Source: Nelumbo lutea
Lineage: Eukaryota; Streptophyta; Magnoliopsida; Proteales; Nelumbonaceae
Length of the DNA stretch: 64,000 bases
Direction: 5' to 3'
NCBI GenBank assembly: GCA_022828595.1
Contig: JAKGHH010000006.1
Location: forward strand, 17,852,499-17,916,498
Positions 44,200-54,088 of this stretch are shown piece after piece. A model generated the notes under the pieces. It worked only from the letters and a program-made list of their open reading frames with translations. It was not told where the DNA came from and searched no databases. Position numbers and translations under genes: made by a program. Each line of letters starts with the position of its first letter. Positions within the stretch are counted from its first letter, which is position 1.

Positions 44200-44850
44200 C
44201 AAACGATCCCTTGTTCATGTTTCTCCTGCATCCTAGAGCCATTGATCGAGGGGTTTGCCAATCAAATAACTGATAAAAACCCATCTCCCCGAGCCTGTCC
44301 ACGTTCACTATGCTCTGCCCATCTAACATAAATGCCTATTTCTGTATGCTATTATATATCCTCTAACAAACAAGTGTCTTGAATTCAACCCACTCTGTCA
44401 GAATGCATACGCCATGGGTTTCCTTTGTTGCCCCGTATGCGTCTCAAACAACACTCACTTGCTTCACAGAGGTGGGGCTCGTGGGCTGGAGATGAAGTGG
44501 GTGGTCCCAGTCAAACTTCTTCATTGTGAGATCCCTCTGGATCTGATCTTCACTCACTTGTGGGTCATAGATGCTCAAGTGTGCCTTGTTTCCCAATAAA
44601 CCCTTTAAAAACATCAATAGCAGGGGTTTCTCTTGTGTCACTAGTGTCCTTGAATGCAAGTCCGAGAATAGCTATCTTCTTACCAACTCGGTTTCTCTTG
44701 TGTTGAACATGGAGGAGACAACTCGGTTAACAGAACGGTTCTTCTGGTAGTCATTTATCTCAATCACCTGTTTCTAGTAATTTGCTACTTCAGTGAGGCC
44801 ATTGCACTCACAGATGTAAACCAGGTTAAGGAACTTGGGTTTGAAGGGAA
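44200..44850 (-). pseudogene. UDP-glucose 6-dehydrogenase pseudogene, probably processed
   Basis: Minus-strand pieces in three frames follow the C-terminal third of plant UDP-glucose dehydrogenase: LNLVYICECNGLTEVANY (about 44835-44780), INDYQKNRSVNRVVSSMFNT, KKIAILGLAF and DTSDTRETPAIDV, then GLLGNKAHLSIYDPQ, EDQIQRDLTMKKFDWDHPLH and SPTSVKQVSVV (to 44444), then a TEWVEFKT-like end. There are stops (VANY*, VSVV*) and frameshifts. No intron is seen across the region, which fits a reverse-transcribed copy, but the plant parent gene is often intronless so this is not proof. It lies directly upstream, same strand, of the LINE remnant. Confidence 0.88.
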
Positions 44851-44891
44851 TAGAGATCAATCATATGGATGGCCGAACCCTATAGGTAGGT

Positions 44892-46770
44892 TGGGCGAAA
44901 TTTCAAAAATTTTCACTCCCCTCATCTGAAAATCACATTCTCTATTTTATAAAATCTACATTTTCAATAATCAATCTTGAATAATAAACCAAACCAGATC
45001 TGAAACCAGAAACAAGAGAGGGGTATACCTGATACAGAGAAACAATATCTCCCAATAGAGGTGTTCACGCCCAAGGTAGGAACCAAAGACTGGTCCCACT
45101 AAATATGGCGTAGTATAGGATGGAGCAGAATCAGCAATGTTCTTTCAAAAGAACCGAACCCTTCACAAGAATTCGTTGGAGGACCTTCAGATCAGCCTTC
45201 CAAAGACTGATATCAAGATCCAATCTTGATCACTCCTGCTAGAAATAGGAAATCGAACTGGCAGTAATGGCGGCGGCAGGAAGGAGGCGGCAAGGAGAAA
45301 ACAACTCAATCTTACTGGGTGTTGTGTTCTCTCTCTGAATTTTGAATGTGATTGATCTTCTATAGCTGCCACCCCCTTCTCCCTTTATAATCTTAAAGGG
45401 ATCAGCTCCTAATCCCATTAGGAGTTGTTGATCCAAATCATATTTGGACCTGAATTCCCTTTAAGAGATAAGGAAAGATCATTATCTTATTTGTAGATTA
45501 GATCAGCCCTCTCCTAATCTGATTAGGAGGTTTCTAGATCTGAATTTTGTATTCAGATTTGGACTCTCTGAGTGGATAGGGTAAGACCCTATGCTATCTG
45601 CTAATCTAATCTCAAATTCACCCCTTCTTTAACTGATCAAATCAGCCCATTTCGAAATGGGCTTTAGGCTCATTAATAGTATGTGCTCACTTAGCCTTCC
45701 AAATTGCTACCCAATTGAGCTTCCTTGTATGGCGTGGGACCCAAGCATTGATCTACACATCAACCACAAGGTTTCGGCCCAACCTTTGTTACAAGGCCTA
45801 GCCGAATTCACTAGAAAGCTCAGTGAATCCCTTGAGCCCATCCCATGGACTCTATGGGCCCAACACTTACACTAAGTGGTCCCTGAGTCAAGCCACCTTG
45901 TAACACCCAAGGACTGTGCATAGATGCAAGATTATCCCATCAGGTATTACCCTCAATGGTCTTACACTTAACCTCTCAGCCCATAATGATCATACACTGT
46001 CCGACAAGAGAGGACCTCTCCCTCAGTTGCAAGGAACAATGTTGCACTCTCTTTTCACATGTATTCTGGTAATTAAAACATTTGGCAAACAATTTGAAAT
46101 CGTAACATATATATATATACTTTTATATCTTGTATAAAATATATTTTGCAAAACAAATCTCAAGGATTGAAATCGGCTGCCGGTAGTCTTGGTTTCCATC
46201 AAAGAGATTGCATCCCCGATCATTACCTTTGTCCGACAAATGGGCTGATCCTGTCACTATGATCACCCACTCAGATGAATTCTCGGATTGTCCCAACAAC
46301 ATACCCAGGTTTTGACCCCCCCTCTAAGGATCTCACTGATTGGCATATTAAAGACAGCACAATCCGACACCTAGTGCAGTATCATAATCGAGTCTAGGGG
46401 TCAGGTGTAACTTTCCAGTTTTGCCCGCAAATCTCTAAGGTCCAAGGCAATACTAGAAATATGGTCTGGTTCAAGGTTTCAAGTAATCCTACACTGCATG
46501 TGCTTTGGGTCTCACCCTGGTAGTTGAGACAGGCCACCCCAACACCTGGCAGCACACTAGTGTCAGCCTCAGCAGGATAAATCTCCCCAGACTTATCCAA
46601 CGGCTATGAACATTCTAAACTAACACGAGTCTCATTAAGTGTCCAGTTTAAGGGTATTACACAGAAACACACCACAAGAACACGAATCAAATATGCACTT
46701 TATTCATTTACAATAAATTACATAATGTACATCATTCTGATTGGAGCTAAGGGCATACAACTATCTAACA
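44892..46770 (-). repeat. 3' LTR of copia element 1
   Basis: On the minus strand it begins TGTTAGATAGTTGTATGCCC (46770) after the polypurine tract AAGTGGGAGT (46771-46780) and ends AAAATTTTGAAATTTCGCCCA (44892). It aligns with the LTRs at 60099-61423 and 58999-60098. It carries an extra block of about 480 bp (about 45995-46485) absent from the 60099-61423 copy. A TATA-like TTATAAAGG lies at 45382-45390. Confidence 0.85.
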
Positions 46771-48930
46771 ACTCCCACTTGCACTTAGGTCCAATCTGGT
46801 ACAAGTCGGAGTCCCAGACTTTCCACGTGTTTCTCAAACACTTTTTGTGTCAGTGCCTTAGTTAATGGGTCAGCCACATTCTCCGCTGAAACTACCTTTT
46901 AACATCAATCTCCCATATATCCAGTGTTGTCACACAACAGTGGAATGGGTGATGTGTGGAATTCTAAATTCCAGAATGAACACCTTCATTCATAAGGTAG
47001 CCTCACGTACGACAATGTGTTCGGCTTGGGTTGTGGACTATTATTTTCACTACTTAGGACCCATGTTTGTTGACTTTCAGCAAATAGCACACAATTCTAT
47101 TGTGAAAATATACCCAGATGTAGACTTTCTATCATCTGGATCTGGCTGGAAATCGGCATCAGTATACCCCTGGATTTGTAGAGAGCTACCATCAAATACC
47201 AGACAAAACTCTTTTGTCCTTCGAAGGTACTTTAGTATATTTTTCATAGTGGTCCAGTGCTCCTGCCCTAGGTTGGCCTGGAATCTGCTTACCACACTCA
47301 CTGTCTGAGCAATGTCAGGATGAGTGCACAACATGGCATACATGATGCTCCCTACGGCTAAGGCATAGGGAACGTCCTTCATGCCTTCAATCTCCTCAGA
47401 AGTCTTGGGAGACATCTTCTTGGAGATAATGACTACATGCCTGAAATGAACATTTCATTTCTTAGAGTTCAAAATGTTGTATCTCTTGACAATTTTGTCA
47501 ATGTAGGCAGATTGGGATAATCCTATTATCTGCTTTGACCTATCTCTATAGAGTCGAAGACCCAGTATAGAAGGCTTCTCCAAGATCTTTCATGGAGAAT
47601 TGCTATGAAAGTCATACTTTCACCGTAGTCAACATTCCTTCATCATTCCCAATGAGTAGAATGTCGTCTACATACAGAACCAGAAAATGTAACCTTATCC
47701 CCACTGGACTTCCTGTAAACACATGGCTCATTCGGGTTCTGCTCAAAGTCAAACTTTTTAACGGTAGAGTCAGACCAGATGTTCCAACTCCTAGAAGCTT
47801 GCTTAAGTCCATATACGGATCTATTTAACTTACACACCATGTGTTCCTAACCCACAGCTATGAAACCTTGCGGTTGTTGCATGTAGATATCTTCAATAAG
47901 ATCTCCATTCAGGAACGCAATTTTGACATCCATTTGCCAAATCTCATAGTCATGGTATGTTGTTACAGCTAGCAGGATCCGAATGGATTTAAGCATGGCC
48001 ACGGGAAAAAATGTTTCCTCATAATCGATGCCCTCTTTCTGAGAGTAGCCTTTTGCCACAAGACGAGATTTGTAGGTCTCAACCTTACCATCGGGGCCCT
48101 TCTTCCTCTTATAGATCCATTTGCAACCAATTGCTTTTACCCCGGGGGTGGATCTACTAGAGTCCAGACTCCATTGGTCTCCATTGATTTCATCTCAGCT
48201 CTCATGGCATTTACCCACTTCAATGAATCTATGTCCAACATAGCTTCCACATAAGTCACGGGATCCTCCTCACTAGCCAAGGCTTCCACTAGGTAACTAT
48301 CCCGGTCATAGCCAAAACGGACCGATGGCCTGGACACCTGGGTAGATCTTCTAGGTTGGTCAATACCTGGAACCTGTGGGACACCTCCCACTGACCCTGA
48401 GCTCTCCTCATCAAGAACTATTTTTGATGGTGTGAGTCCAAGATATATTCAGTCTACAAGAACTGTGCATTTCAGTTGTAGAACACCTTCTGCTCACTTG
48501 GGTCATAGAATAGGTAACCCATAGAGCCTTTTGGGTAGCCTATGAATAGGCAACGGCTGGTCTTGTATTCCAACATGTCCACACTAGTTCTTTTAACGTG
48601 TGTAGGACGACCCCAAATCTTCAAGTGTTTAACACTTGGTTTCTTTCTAGTCCAAAGTTCGTATGGAGTATTCAGAACCGATTTGGTTGGAACCCGATTC
48701 AGCATGTATATCGCAATCTCTAATGCGTAACCCCAAAAAGATGTGGGTAACTCTGAGTGTACGAGAAGTGACTAAACCATATCCAATAAAGTCATATTCC
48801 TCCTCTCTGAAACACCGTTAAGCTATGGTGTAGTAGGAGGAGCCAACTGTGATACTATCCCGTTGACCTTCAAGTAGTCCCTGAATTCGTCAGAGAGATA
48901 TCCGCCTCCTCACTCGCCGAACTGCAATAC
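46771..48930 (-). pseudogene. Copia element 1, 3' part of pol
   Basis: Minus-strand order: end of integrase (YLSDEF at about 48895; PYELWTRKKPSVKHLKIWG near 48640), linker, then reverse transcriptase (AMRAEMKSMETNGVWTLVDP near 48200; KGYSQKEGIDYEETF near 48030; WQMDVKIAFLNGDL; YGLKQASRSW; LYVDDILLIGND with the YVDD box near 47665), and RNase H (47415-47077, SAVG-like SIMYAMLCTHPDIAQ, YTDADFQ). Past the SGYIF motif the RNase H is badly decayed. Many stops and frameshifts. Gag, protease and most of integrase are lost at the junction with the gypsy element. The wording is that of Tork-like copia elements; lineage is an inference. Confidence 0.9.
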
Positions 48931-49928
48931 ACAACCTGCCCAAGCTCAAGGGTAAGGAAGAGGTAAGCTCGGGTGAAAGAAAAGCCACTCCGCTCCTCTC
49001 TGTACCATCCTCTCTGTCTCCTGAACTCTTGGTCGTCCTAATGCCCAAGGACTTCAAACTACCTACCCTGGAAAAATATGATGGATCGTTCGACCCGAAT
49101 GATCACATAGACGCCTTTCAGTCACAGTTGCACTTGGCAAGGGCCAGTGAGTCCTACATTGGCATGGCTTTCTCCACCACTTTCAATGGAGTGGCCTGTA
49201 CATGGTACAGGAACCTCGCGCCCGAATCGAAAAGAAGTTGGGCGCAATTCATGCAAGTCTTCACTTCTCACTTTGTCACCAGCAAGCGGTGCCCAAGGAC
49301 CCAGGAGAGCCTCCTTGGCATAGTACAGAGGGAAGGAAAATCTATCCGAAGTTACATCAAGCAGTTCAATGACGCTTGTTTACAGATACCCGACCTGGAC
49401 CCCGTAGTTCGGCTTACCACGGCCAAGAGAGGCATCACGCACAAGGAATTCAAGTGGCACGTGGTGGTTAATCGGCCCAAGATGGTAACCGAGTTCCTCA
49501 ACCTCGCGGACCAGTTTATAGGGATGGAGGAGGAAATCAACCACAAGGGTGAGCAGGTCCCTGAAAAAAGAAAAAGGGAAGTCGAGTCCTGGACCCAGGG
49601 GGACAACAAGAAGAAAAAAGACCTAGCTCAGGGAGCAAGGGCAGGTCAGCCTTTCCGAGCTCCACTAGCAGAGAGGACAGACTACATGCCCTAGAACGCA
49701 AAGCGGGCCGAGATCCTTATGGCGATCTAGGATGCCTCGTACGTGAAGTGGCCACCCCACCTGAGAGGGGACCCTAGTGTAAGGAATAAGAGTCTGTATT
49801 ATAGCTTCCATAAAGATCATGGTCATAGTATCGAGAGTTGTCAAAACCTCCGCGACGAGATAGAGGAACTCATCCGTCACGGATACTTAAGAAATTTTGT
49901 ACAGAATAATAATAAAGCAAGTCGGTAG
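48903..49928 (+). pseudogene. Gypsy gag (5'-truncated)
   Basis: Open from the junction at about 48903 to a TAG at 49692-49694, then continuing after stops to 49928. Capsid-type retrotransposon gag domain: FKLPTLEKYDG, AFSTTFNGVACTWYRNL, FMQVFTSHFVTSKR, SLLGIVQREGKSIRSYIKQF. A later frame (49743-49928) has YYSFHKDHGHSIESCQNLRD and LIRHGYLRNFV, the His/Cys-bearing region that precedes the protease in this lineage. Confidence 0.88.
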
Positions 49929-50012
49929 GGGGGGCAAAGTAGAGATGCTTCCGATTCTAGTAGCAAGCAAGCAAAGTAGCCGCAAAAGCAGCCCCCGGAA
50001 GAGAGACTAGTT

Positions 50013-50850
50013 CGGGGGACTATCCATGTGATCGTCGGAGGATCGATCGTCGCGGGCTGCAGCTTGGACATCAGCCCACGAGGTCGGAAGGGAAGACTAG
50101 AACCCCCCAAAGTGGCCCAAGATGGAAGACCCGATCTTTTTCACGAAGGACGAAGTTCGCAGGGTCCACTACCCCCACGATCCCACAGGTACTCCCTTGG
50201 TAGGCTTCAGCGGAGAGGAAGTCAGGCCCTTGGGCATAATTACAGTACCTGTGGAAGTCGGCACCTAGCATAGCATCATAACTCACATGTTGAATACTGA
50301 TCCTGAAGTTAGGCCCGTTAGGCAGAAGAAACACAACTTATCCTAGAGCGTTGGAGATCAGTTGATGAGGAGGTTGGGAAGCTCCTCACAACCAACTTTA
50401 TTAGAGAGGTTCATTACCCGAGTTGGGTAGCCAACCCTGTCCTTGTAAAGAAGGCCAATGGTAAATGGCGAATGTGCATCGATTATACTGACCTAAACCG
50501 AGCTTGTCCAAAGTATTGCTTCCTGCTCCCCAAAATTGACAGCCTGGTGGACGTGACCTCAAGGCCCGAGTTGCTGAGTTTCTTCTGAAAACTTGTAAAT
50601 AAGTTGTTCGAGACATTGATCGGCAAGAAAGTAGATGTTATGTAGACGACAGGGTCATCAAGACTCAATTTTCAAAAGATTTAATAAAAGATTTGCATTC
50701 TATTTTTGAAATTTTGCGTAAGTTTAATATGAAGCTAAACCATACAAGTGTGACTTCGGTGTCACCTCGGGTAAATTCCTAGGCACACCGTCAACAGGCA
50801 CAACATTGAGGCCAACCCAAAAAAAAATTAAGGAAATCTTAGATTTGAGA
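50013..50850 (+). pseudogene. Gypsy protease and reverse transcriptase, internally deleted
   Basis: GTIHVIVGGS near 50020 starts the protease segment; DEVRRVHYPHDP (about 50150) and GIITVPVEVGT (about 50235-50270) are recognisable, but the active-site region is missing. RT starts near 50400 with REVHYPSWVANPVLVKKANG, CIDYTDLNRACPK and LPKIDSLVD. It then jumps from LLSFF to KLVNKLFETLIGKK and YVDD (50639-50650), so about 40-50 residues of the RT palm are deleted. Stops and frameshifts follow. Confidence 0.85.
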
Positions 50851-51566
50851 CCACCCCAAAAATTGAAGGAGGTTCAAAGGCTGAATGGCAGTATAGCCGC
50901 CCTGAGCCGCTTCATGTCCAAATCGGCGGATCACTACCTGCCATTCTTTAAGGCAATTAAAAGAAAGCTTTTAATTGACCAAAGAGTGCCAGTTCACGTT
51001 CGACGAGCTCAAAAAGTACCTCGCCAGTATCCCAGTCTTAACCCGACCTGAGGAGGGTGATGTTTTGGAGTTGTACCTCTGCAAGTGACGAGGTGTTCAA
51101 TTCGGTACTGATAAGAGAGGTAGATAGGGTCCAATGACCTATCTACGATGTTAGAAAAGTGTTGTAGGGAGCAGAGACAAGATATCCAAAGATTGAAAAG
51201 TTGGCATATGCTCTAGTCATTGTAGATCGGAAGCTTCGCCCGTATTTTCAAGCTCATACTGTCGTTGTCCTCACCAACAAGCCTTTAAGGCAAGTTTTAC
51301 TCAAGCCCGAGGTCTTTGGTAGGTTGACAAAGTGGGCCATTGAACTCAGCGAGTACGACCTCCAGTACAAGCCGCGAACTGCTATCAAGGCCCAAGCCTT
51401 AGCCGACTTTGTCGCGGAATGCACTTTCAGCACCGAAGTCCCCAGGCCGATCGAGCCCGAGGCCCCCAGGCCAAATGAGCCCAAGGTTTCCAGACCGGTT
51501 GAGCTCGAGCACCATGAGGTAGCAACCAATACAGCTTATCTCCTAGTTAGATCAAACTCGAGCTAG
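50850..51566 (+). pseudogene. Gypsy RT thumb and first RNase H
   Basis: LQEVQRLNG-like KEVQRLNGSIAALSRFMSKS (about 50865-50925) is the post-RT region; ALVIVDRKLRPYFQAH and LTNKPLRQVLLKPEVFGR, then WAIELSEYDLQYKPRTAIKA (51330-51400) are the RNase H end. The part around 51000-51190 is frameshifted. The frame then enters a Pro/Glu-rich linker. Confidence 0.88.
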
Positions 51567-52075
51567 GATGAGGAGACCTGGATCCTTCACATAGACGACT
51601 CGTCCAACCAACAGGGCAGTGGAGCTGGAATCATTCTATATGGGCCAAGCGGGGTGAAACTAGAGTATGCGCTACTCTTTGAGTTCACGGCATCCAGCAA
51701 TGAAACAGAGTACGAGGCATTACTAGCAGGGCTTCCTCTAGCAAATGAAGTGAAAGCCAAACACATCATCGTCTGTAGTGATTCTCAGCTCGCGGTTAAC
51801 CAAATAACAGTTGAATACGAAGCCCACGACCCAACCTTGATCGCCTACTTAGCCAAAGTAAGAGAGGCTCTACTCAACTTCCAGTCACATTTCATCAAGC
51901 AAATCCCGAGATCAAAGAACGTTGAGGCCAACGCCTTGTCCCGATTAGCCAGCACCAATGATAATACCACGAGAATCGTGTACATAGAGAATTTGCCTCG
52001 GCCTAGCATTCTCGGGGGGGGGGGGTGCAGAGGAGGTTGCTCCTATCATTCAAACAGAGCCGAGTTGGATTGATC
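51567..52075 (+). pseudogene. Gypsy second (archaeal-type) RNase H
   Basis: GAGIILYGPSGVKLEYAL, NETEYEALLAGLPLA (Glu of the active site), VCSDSQLAVNQI (Asp) and QIPRSKNVEANALSRLAS in family order. A G-run at about 52015-52024 shifts the frame after ILGGGG. This second RNase H is a marker of the Tat lineage. Confidence 0.9.
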
Positions 52076-53287
52076 CACTCATGAGCTTCCTACTACATGG
52101 GACCCTCCCTGCAGATCGCAATGCCGCCAGAAGGGTAGAGCGCCAGGTGGCCAAATACGTCATAATAGATGAACGGTTGTACCGAAGGTCTTACACGCTC
52201 CCCTATCTACGTTGCTTGCAATCTTTCGAAGCCGAGCTCGTGCTCCGCGACACTCATGAGGGCCTGTGCGGTGGACACTTGGGGGGCAGGGCTCTCGCCC
52301 AAAAAGCACTGCGACAGGGATACTACTAGCCAACGATGAAGGCAGATGCAATCGAGCTCGTCAGAAGATGTGACAAGTGCCAGAAGTACACCAACATCCA
52401 CCATCAGCCTGCCGTCGACCTAAAGTACCTCACCGGCCCGTGGCCTTTCACACAATGGGGGATCAATATACTCGAACCATTTCCATCAGCAACAGGACAA
52501 AAGAGGTTCTTGGTGGTGGCAGTTGATTATTTTACCAAGTGGGTAGAAGTTGAACCTCTCACAACAATCACAATGTGGAATGTGTAGAACTTCTTCTAGA
52601 AGAATATTATGTGTCATTTTGGACTACCCCGAGTACTGATCTCTAACAATGGTAAGCAGTTCAAGGATATTAAATTCTAGAACTAGTGCAAAGATATGGG
52701 AATTCAACAAAATTTCACCTCGGTGGCACATCCTCAAGCAAACGGCCAAGCAGATGTCACGAACAGAGCCATTCTCCATGGACTGAAGGCACACCTCGAT
52801 CGAGCTAAGGGGCAATGGGTAGATGAGCTACCTAGTGTATTATGGGCTTATCGGACCACGGTAAAGACCGCAACAAGCGAGACTCCCTTCAACCTCACTT
52901 ATGGCACTGAAGTAGTCATCCCAGTCGAGATCGAAGTTCCCATGCTACGTTTGGAAGTGTATGATGACAAGGAAAATGAAGACGAGCTACGCACCAACCT
53001 CGACCTACTTGACGAGTTACGGGACCTTGCATACATTAGGACCGCGGCCTACCAGCAAAGAGTAGCTCGGTACTATAATGCCAGGGTCAAGAAGCGGAAT
53101 GTATGAGCTCGATGTTGGTAAAGTTATGGTGCCTGAGCCCGGTGTTGGTAAGCTCGGGCCAAATTGGGAAGGAACCTATCGAGTAAAGCGGGTGCTCGGG
53201 GAAGGAATGTATGAGCTCGAAACCCTAGAAGGGAAACAAGTAACTCGGGTATGGAATATTGTCAACTTAAGGCAATATTACCTGTAA
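52076..53287 (+). pseudogene. Gypsy integrase
   Basis: Zinc-binding H2C2 domain (HEGLCGGHLGG, 52252; CDKCQKY, 52372) is complete except for a stop in YY*PTM. Core: VAVDYFTKWVEVEPL (first Asp, about 52520), then LPRVLISNNGKQF (about 52625), where the usual Asp of the SDNG motif is Asn, and QANGQADVTNRAI (about 52735), where the usual Glu is Asp. The C-terminal part (53078-53287) has KLGPNWEGTYRVKRV and VWNIVNLRQYY. With two catalytic positions changed and stops at 52321-52329 and 52585, it is not active. Confidence 0.9.
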
Positions 53288-53289
53288 TC

Positions 53290-53630
53290 ACCGAGCTGAG
53301 TGGACTGTAGTCGCTCCCAGAGCCTAAGGGCCAATACGCCAAGCTAACAAAAGACCTCGGCACTATAAGATCCAATCGCCTCTTCGGCATGGGCGAACTC
53401 TAGAAGGGGGTGGACTGTAGTCACTACCAGAGCCTAAGGGCCTATACATCGAGCTAAAAAAAGACCTCGACACTATAAGACCCTGTCACCTCTATGGCAT
53501 CGGCGAACTCTAGGAGAGTGGACAATAAGTCACTCCCCCAGCCTAAGGGCTAAAACGCCGAGCTAACGAAGACCTCAACACCATATAAGACCTAACCACT
53601 TCATCGGCATAGGCTAAGTATTAATACCAA
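53290..53630 (+). repeat. 110-bp tandem repeat between gypsy pol and antisense ORF
   Basis: Three copies; GTGGAC(T/A) marks them at 53300, 53410 and 53518 (periods 110 and 108). Shared words: AGTCACT/AGTCGCT, AGCCTAAGGGC, AAGACCTC(G/A)(G/A)CAC and TCGGCAT. Tandem repeats in this position are common in Tat-type elements. Confidence 0.85.
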
Positions 53631-54088
53631 AGGTGCAGGCAGCTCGAGTGTGAATCCTATGATGTATAGCCCGCCCCGATATACAAGTTGGACCCGCTAG
53701 GGATAACCGACTTCAACTTAAGTAACCCAGGTGCATACAGGTCGAGCATATGCTCACTGTGTTGATCACCTCGTGTACATTATAAAATAACCCCTACTAA
53801 GTATGGGGAGATAGCTCAAGATGACGATAGTCGAGAAACCCCACTTTCGATGCTTAGCTCTAGCAGTTCGGGTGAAATAGTCACTTCGGCAAAAGAGAGA
53901 ATCGCATAACACTTAGCAGAAAAAATGAACATTTCAATACTAGTTCTAAAAAAGAAACCGGGCCTAACAGCCCGGGAGAGTACATCAGTAAAGCAGAAAG
54001 AAAAGAAAGAGAATCGGGCTCAACCGCCCAAGAGCAACCATTTCAAAAGTCATTTTTCAGAAGAAGAAAAAAAAGAGAGCAACCAGCC

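Noticed and set aside
44414..44599. Plus-strand frame at 44.4 kb
   Set aside because: It is the complement of the UDP-glucose dehydrogenase pseudogene.
45187..45436. Small frames near 45.2-45.4 kb
   Set aside because: They lie inside the copia LTR; similar sequence occurs in the other LTR copies.
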